Origin: an uncultured Parasphingopyxis sp.
GTDB lineage: Bacteria > Pseudomonadota > Alphaproteobacteria > Sphingomonadales > Sphingomonadaceae
Assembly: GCF_937129435.1 (NCBI RefSeq)
Contig: NZ_CAKZNF010000001.1
Span: forward strand, 1 to 44,391
Direction of reading: 5' to 3'
Length of the DNA stretch: 44,391 nt
The notes beneath the pieces are model-generated. The model was not told the origin of the DNA. It ran no database searches and was given only the letters and a program-made list of their open reading frames with translations. Shown piece after piece: positions 42,492 through 44,391 of this stretch; position 1 is the stretch's first letter, and each line of letters opens with the position of its first letter. Made by a program: the position numbers and the translations under genes.

Positions 42492-42874
42492 AGAAGATGG
42501 CGGATATCCCTTCTAAAAGCAGCTCACTCGCCGACAAATCACCGGGAATTCGTCCGGCATTTCTCCGGTTACGCTACTCGAGATGAAGATTGGACCAGCC
42601 CATCGGACTCCCGACAGACCTTCGCCCCGCGCCGAACGGCCTCGCTGATAACCATGACTCACAGGTGCAGGGCTGGTTCGGTGATGTCGGGCCATGATAT
42701 GCATGGGCCACACCACGACCGGTCTGAGACTATTTCGAATAGTGACCGGTCACCGTTGCCGCTGCGTGCAGCCACGCGAAGATGTCCAGCCCATCGGCCC
42801 GGTCGCCGGGCACGACGCAAAAGACGCCAACAAGCCTTCTTGACCCCCGCCGTCCGCGCGTCCACCTGTCGGGT
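42492..42874. other. Non-coding stretch after the FlhA/SctV fragment
   Basis: No convincing gene is found in these 383 bases on either strand. It holds the stem-loop described at 42717-42751. The composition is mixed, and the sequence probably belongs to the boundary between accessory and core DNA. Confidence 0.5.
42717..42751. repeat. Compound palindrome with GACCGGTC ends
   Basis: GACCGGTC (42717-42724) and GACCGGTC (42744-42751) are each self-palindromic and flank ACTATT-TCG-AATAGT (42729-42743). The whole thus reads as nested inverted repeats of 35 bases. It lies at the edge of the accessory region and could be an operator, terminator or recombination site. Confidence 0.5.
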
Positions 42875-43357
42875 ATGACGGAAACGCCGCCCGACAGCCT
42901 GATTCCCTATGACGAGATCGTCCAGGAGGCGCTGCGCGCGGTCGTCGGCCGCGTGCTCAGCGAGGTCAGCGATGCCGAGGACCTTCCCGGCCAGCACCAT
43001 TTCTACATCACCTTCAAGACGCAGGCGCCGGGCGTCGACGTGCCCAATCACCTCATCGAGCGCTTTCCCGACGAGATGACGATCGTGCTGCAAAAGCGTT
43101 TCTGGGACCTGACGGTGACCGAGGAAGGCTTTTCGGTCGGCCTGAGCTTCAACGAGATGCCGCAGACGCTGATCATCCCCTTCGCCGCGATCACCGGCTT
43201 CGTCGATCCCGCCGTCAATTTCGCGCTCCAGTTCCAGGCGCTCAGCGAGGGCGGCGGTCCCGAAACGGCCGACCATGCCGAAAACGACCCGCCCGAAGCC
43301 GAACCGATCGAGGACGGATCGAACGTCGTCGCGGTGGATTTCAAGCGGAAGAAGTGA
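42875..43357 (+). CDS. sspB: SspB, ClpXP adaptor (alphaproteobacterial type)
   Basis: The start ATG at 42875 gives 160 residues; the longer frame upstream is not supported. The protein matches alpha-type SspB: IPYDEIVQEALRAVVGRVL, then HHFYITFKTQAPGVDVPNHL, FPDEMTIVLQKRFWDL, EGFSVGLSFNEMPQTLIIPF and ITGFVDPAVNFALQF. The acidic linker and basic end (VVAVDFKRKK, ClpX-binding) follow. SspB tethers ssrA-tagged proteins to the ClpXP protease. fumC starts 45 bases downstream; sspB-fumC synteny is common in this order, from memory. Confidence 0.93.
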   Translation: MTETPPDSLIPYDEIVQEALRAVVGRVLSEVSDAEDLPGQHHFYITFKTQAPGVDVPNHLIERFPDEMTIVLQKRFWDLTVTEEGFSVGLSFNEMPQTLIIPFAAITGFVDPAVNFALQFQALSEGGGPETADHAENDPPEAEPIEDGSNVVAVDFKRKK

Positions 43358-43402
43358 CATTCGTCCTCCCGCCCGCCTGACTAAGGGGAAAGACGAATCA
43401 CG

Positions 43403-44391
43403 ATGACCACCGAAACCCGCACCGAAACCGATTCCATCGGCCCGATCGAAGTCGCCGCCGACGCCTATTGGGGCGCGCAGACGCAGCGGAGCCTGCAGAA
43501 CTTTCCCTTCCCGCCGCACGAACGGATGCCGATCGGCATCGTCCATGCACAGGCCGCGGTGAAGCAGGCGGCGGCACGGACCAACCGCAAGCACGGGCTC
43601 GACGGCAAGGTCGCCGACGCCATCGACGACGCCGCGACGAAGATCCGCAATGGCGAGTTCGACGGCGAATTCCCGCTGACGATCTTCCAGACGGGCAGCG
43701 GCACGCAGACCAACATGAACGTCAACGAGGTGATCGCGGGCATCGCCAACGAGGCGCTGGCGGGAACGCGCGGCGGCAAGGAGCCCGTCCACCCCAACGA
43801 CCACGTCAACATGTCGCAAAGCTCGAACGACAGCTTCCCGACCGCGCTGCACATCGCCACGCTGCTCGCGTTAAGAGACCAACTTCTTCCCACCCTCGAT
43901 AAACTTACTGATTCTTTGACCGTGAAGGCCGAGAAGTGGAAACATCTGGTCAAAATAGGCCGCACCCACACACAGGATGCAACCCCACTTACGCTGGGTC
44001 AGGAATTTTCCGGCTATGCAGCGCAATTGGCATCGTGCCGCAACCGAGTGGATATTGCGGGCGAAGATCTGCTGTATCTTGCGATTGGTGGAACTGCGGT
44101 CGGAACGGGTCTGAATGCACCGAGCGGCTGGGCCGAAGATATGGCTCAAGCATTGTCAGATATTACGAGACTCAAATTCAAACCTGCGCCGAACAAGTTC
44201 GAGCAGCTGGCGGCGAAGGACGGGCTCGTCTTCTTCTCGGGCGCACTCAACACGCTCGCCGTGGCCCTCACCAAGATCGCCAACGATATCCGCTTCCTGG
44301 GCTCCGGCCCACGTTCGGGCCTCGGCGAACTTTCGCTGCCGGCGAACGAGCCGGGCAGCTCGATCATGCCGGGCAAGGTCAACCCGACCCA
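43403..44391 (+). CDS. fumC: FumC, class II fumarate hydratase, 5' part
   Basis: The gene runs off the right edge with 329 codons present of about 460. FumC hydrates fumarate to L-malate in the citric acid cycle as a tetramer. [21 protein letters not shown] starts the fold (as [12 protein letters not shown]). The conserved regions are present: [45 protein letters not shown], and [12 protein letters not shown] at the very end of the window with the catalytic Ser. The reading frame is open throughout. Bases about 43871-44185 show codon use quite unlike the rest; see the separate entry. Confidence 0.95.
   Translation, partial: MTTETRTETDSIGPIEVAADAYWGAQTQRSLQNFPFPPHERMPIGIVHAQAAVKQAAARTNRKHGLDGKVADAIDDAATKIRNGEFDGEFPLTIFQTGSGTQTNMNVNEVIAGIANEALAGTRGGKEPVHPNDHVNMSQSSNDSFPTALHIATLLALRDQLLPTLDKLTDSLTVKAEKWKHLVKIGRTHTQDATPLTLGQEFSGYAAQLASCRNRVDIAGEDLLYLAIGGTAVGTGLNAPSGWAEDMAQALSDITRLKFKPAPNKFEQLAAKDGLVFFSGALNTLAVALTKIANDIRFLGSGPRSGLGELSLPANEPGSSIMPGKVNPT
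43871..44185 (+). other. Mosaic segment inside fumC with atypical codon use
   Basis: From TTA AGA at 43871 to about AAA TTC AAA CCT (near 44180) the codons include TTA, AGA, CTT, ACT, TCT, ATA, AAA, GGT and GTG-poor choices that are rare in the rest of the gene, where GC-ending codons dominate. Both flanks return to typical GC-rich usage at once. The encoded protein stays a normal FumC. This looks like a homologous-recombination patch from a lower-GC relative, not an insertion. Confidence 0.65.

Overview
The window is high-GC DNA whose gene content and intergenic repeats point to an alphaproteobacterium of the order Sphingomonadales (inference). The indicators are an alpha-type SspB adaptor, a LOV-domain histidine kinase, a PfkB kinase resembling adenosine kinases, CYP153-like P450s, and dispersed intergenic repeats built on cctcccc/ggggagg arms. 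Most of it looks like ordinary chromosome. Only 34.3-42.9 kb looks like accessory DNA.

Layout: 1-2.8 kb is the end of a histidine operon (hisA 3' end, an odd 138-residue ORF, hisF, a small secreted/anchored protein, hisE, a HIT protein). 2.8-6.5 kb carries two transporters (NSS and APC families) around a GrpB-family protein. 6.6-10.2 kb holds a PfkB-family kinase, an EI24 membrane protein, a small lipoprotein and queG. 10.3-12.5 kb is a NatA/NatB-like ABC exporter. 12.5-18.3 kb is a tandem of four paralogous P450s, three of the four intervals around them holding only repeats or short control DNA, with no ferredoxin or reductase gene in view. 18.3-24.1 kb is a signalling block: response regulator, hybrid MASE1-PAS kinase, membrane class III cyclase, and a divergent LOV histidine kinase. 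24.1-26.9 kb has a PEP mutase/isocitrate lyase-family enzyme and a LytS/LytTR-type two-component pair.

27-34.3 kb contains a phosphate-starvation set: a PstS-like lipoprotein, PhoU and an OprP-like porin, each preceded by phased Pho-box half-sites. An SDR enzyme, a penicillin-acylase-family Ntn hydrolase and an MgtC-family protein are interspersed. No pstCAB or phoBR is in the window.

34.3-42.5 kb is the most unusual part. A REP-associated transposase unit with near-perfect 24-bp inverted ends lies next to a minus-strand array of polymorphic-toxin pieces. In the direction of transcription these are: a toxin tip remnant with an unrecognised putative immunity gene; a LysM-containing toxin body, cut off at its 5' end and carrying an in-frame stop, with a candidate GIY-YIG nuclease tip and an Imm26-like immunity gene; and an orphan toxin cassette without a proper start, with a SUKH (SMI1/KNR4) immunity gene. 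The array abuts a 5'-truncated FlhA/SctV fragment on the other strand, which suggests repeated recombination. The window ends with sspB and the first two thirds of fumC. fumC contains an internal stretch of clearly different codon use.

Two copies of a compact element are present, each lying between convergent genes. It has TTGTCAGA/TCTGACAA ends enclosing a long central hairpin flanked by two short ones, and may be the least described structure here. All identifications come from reading the sequence; no database search was run.
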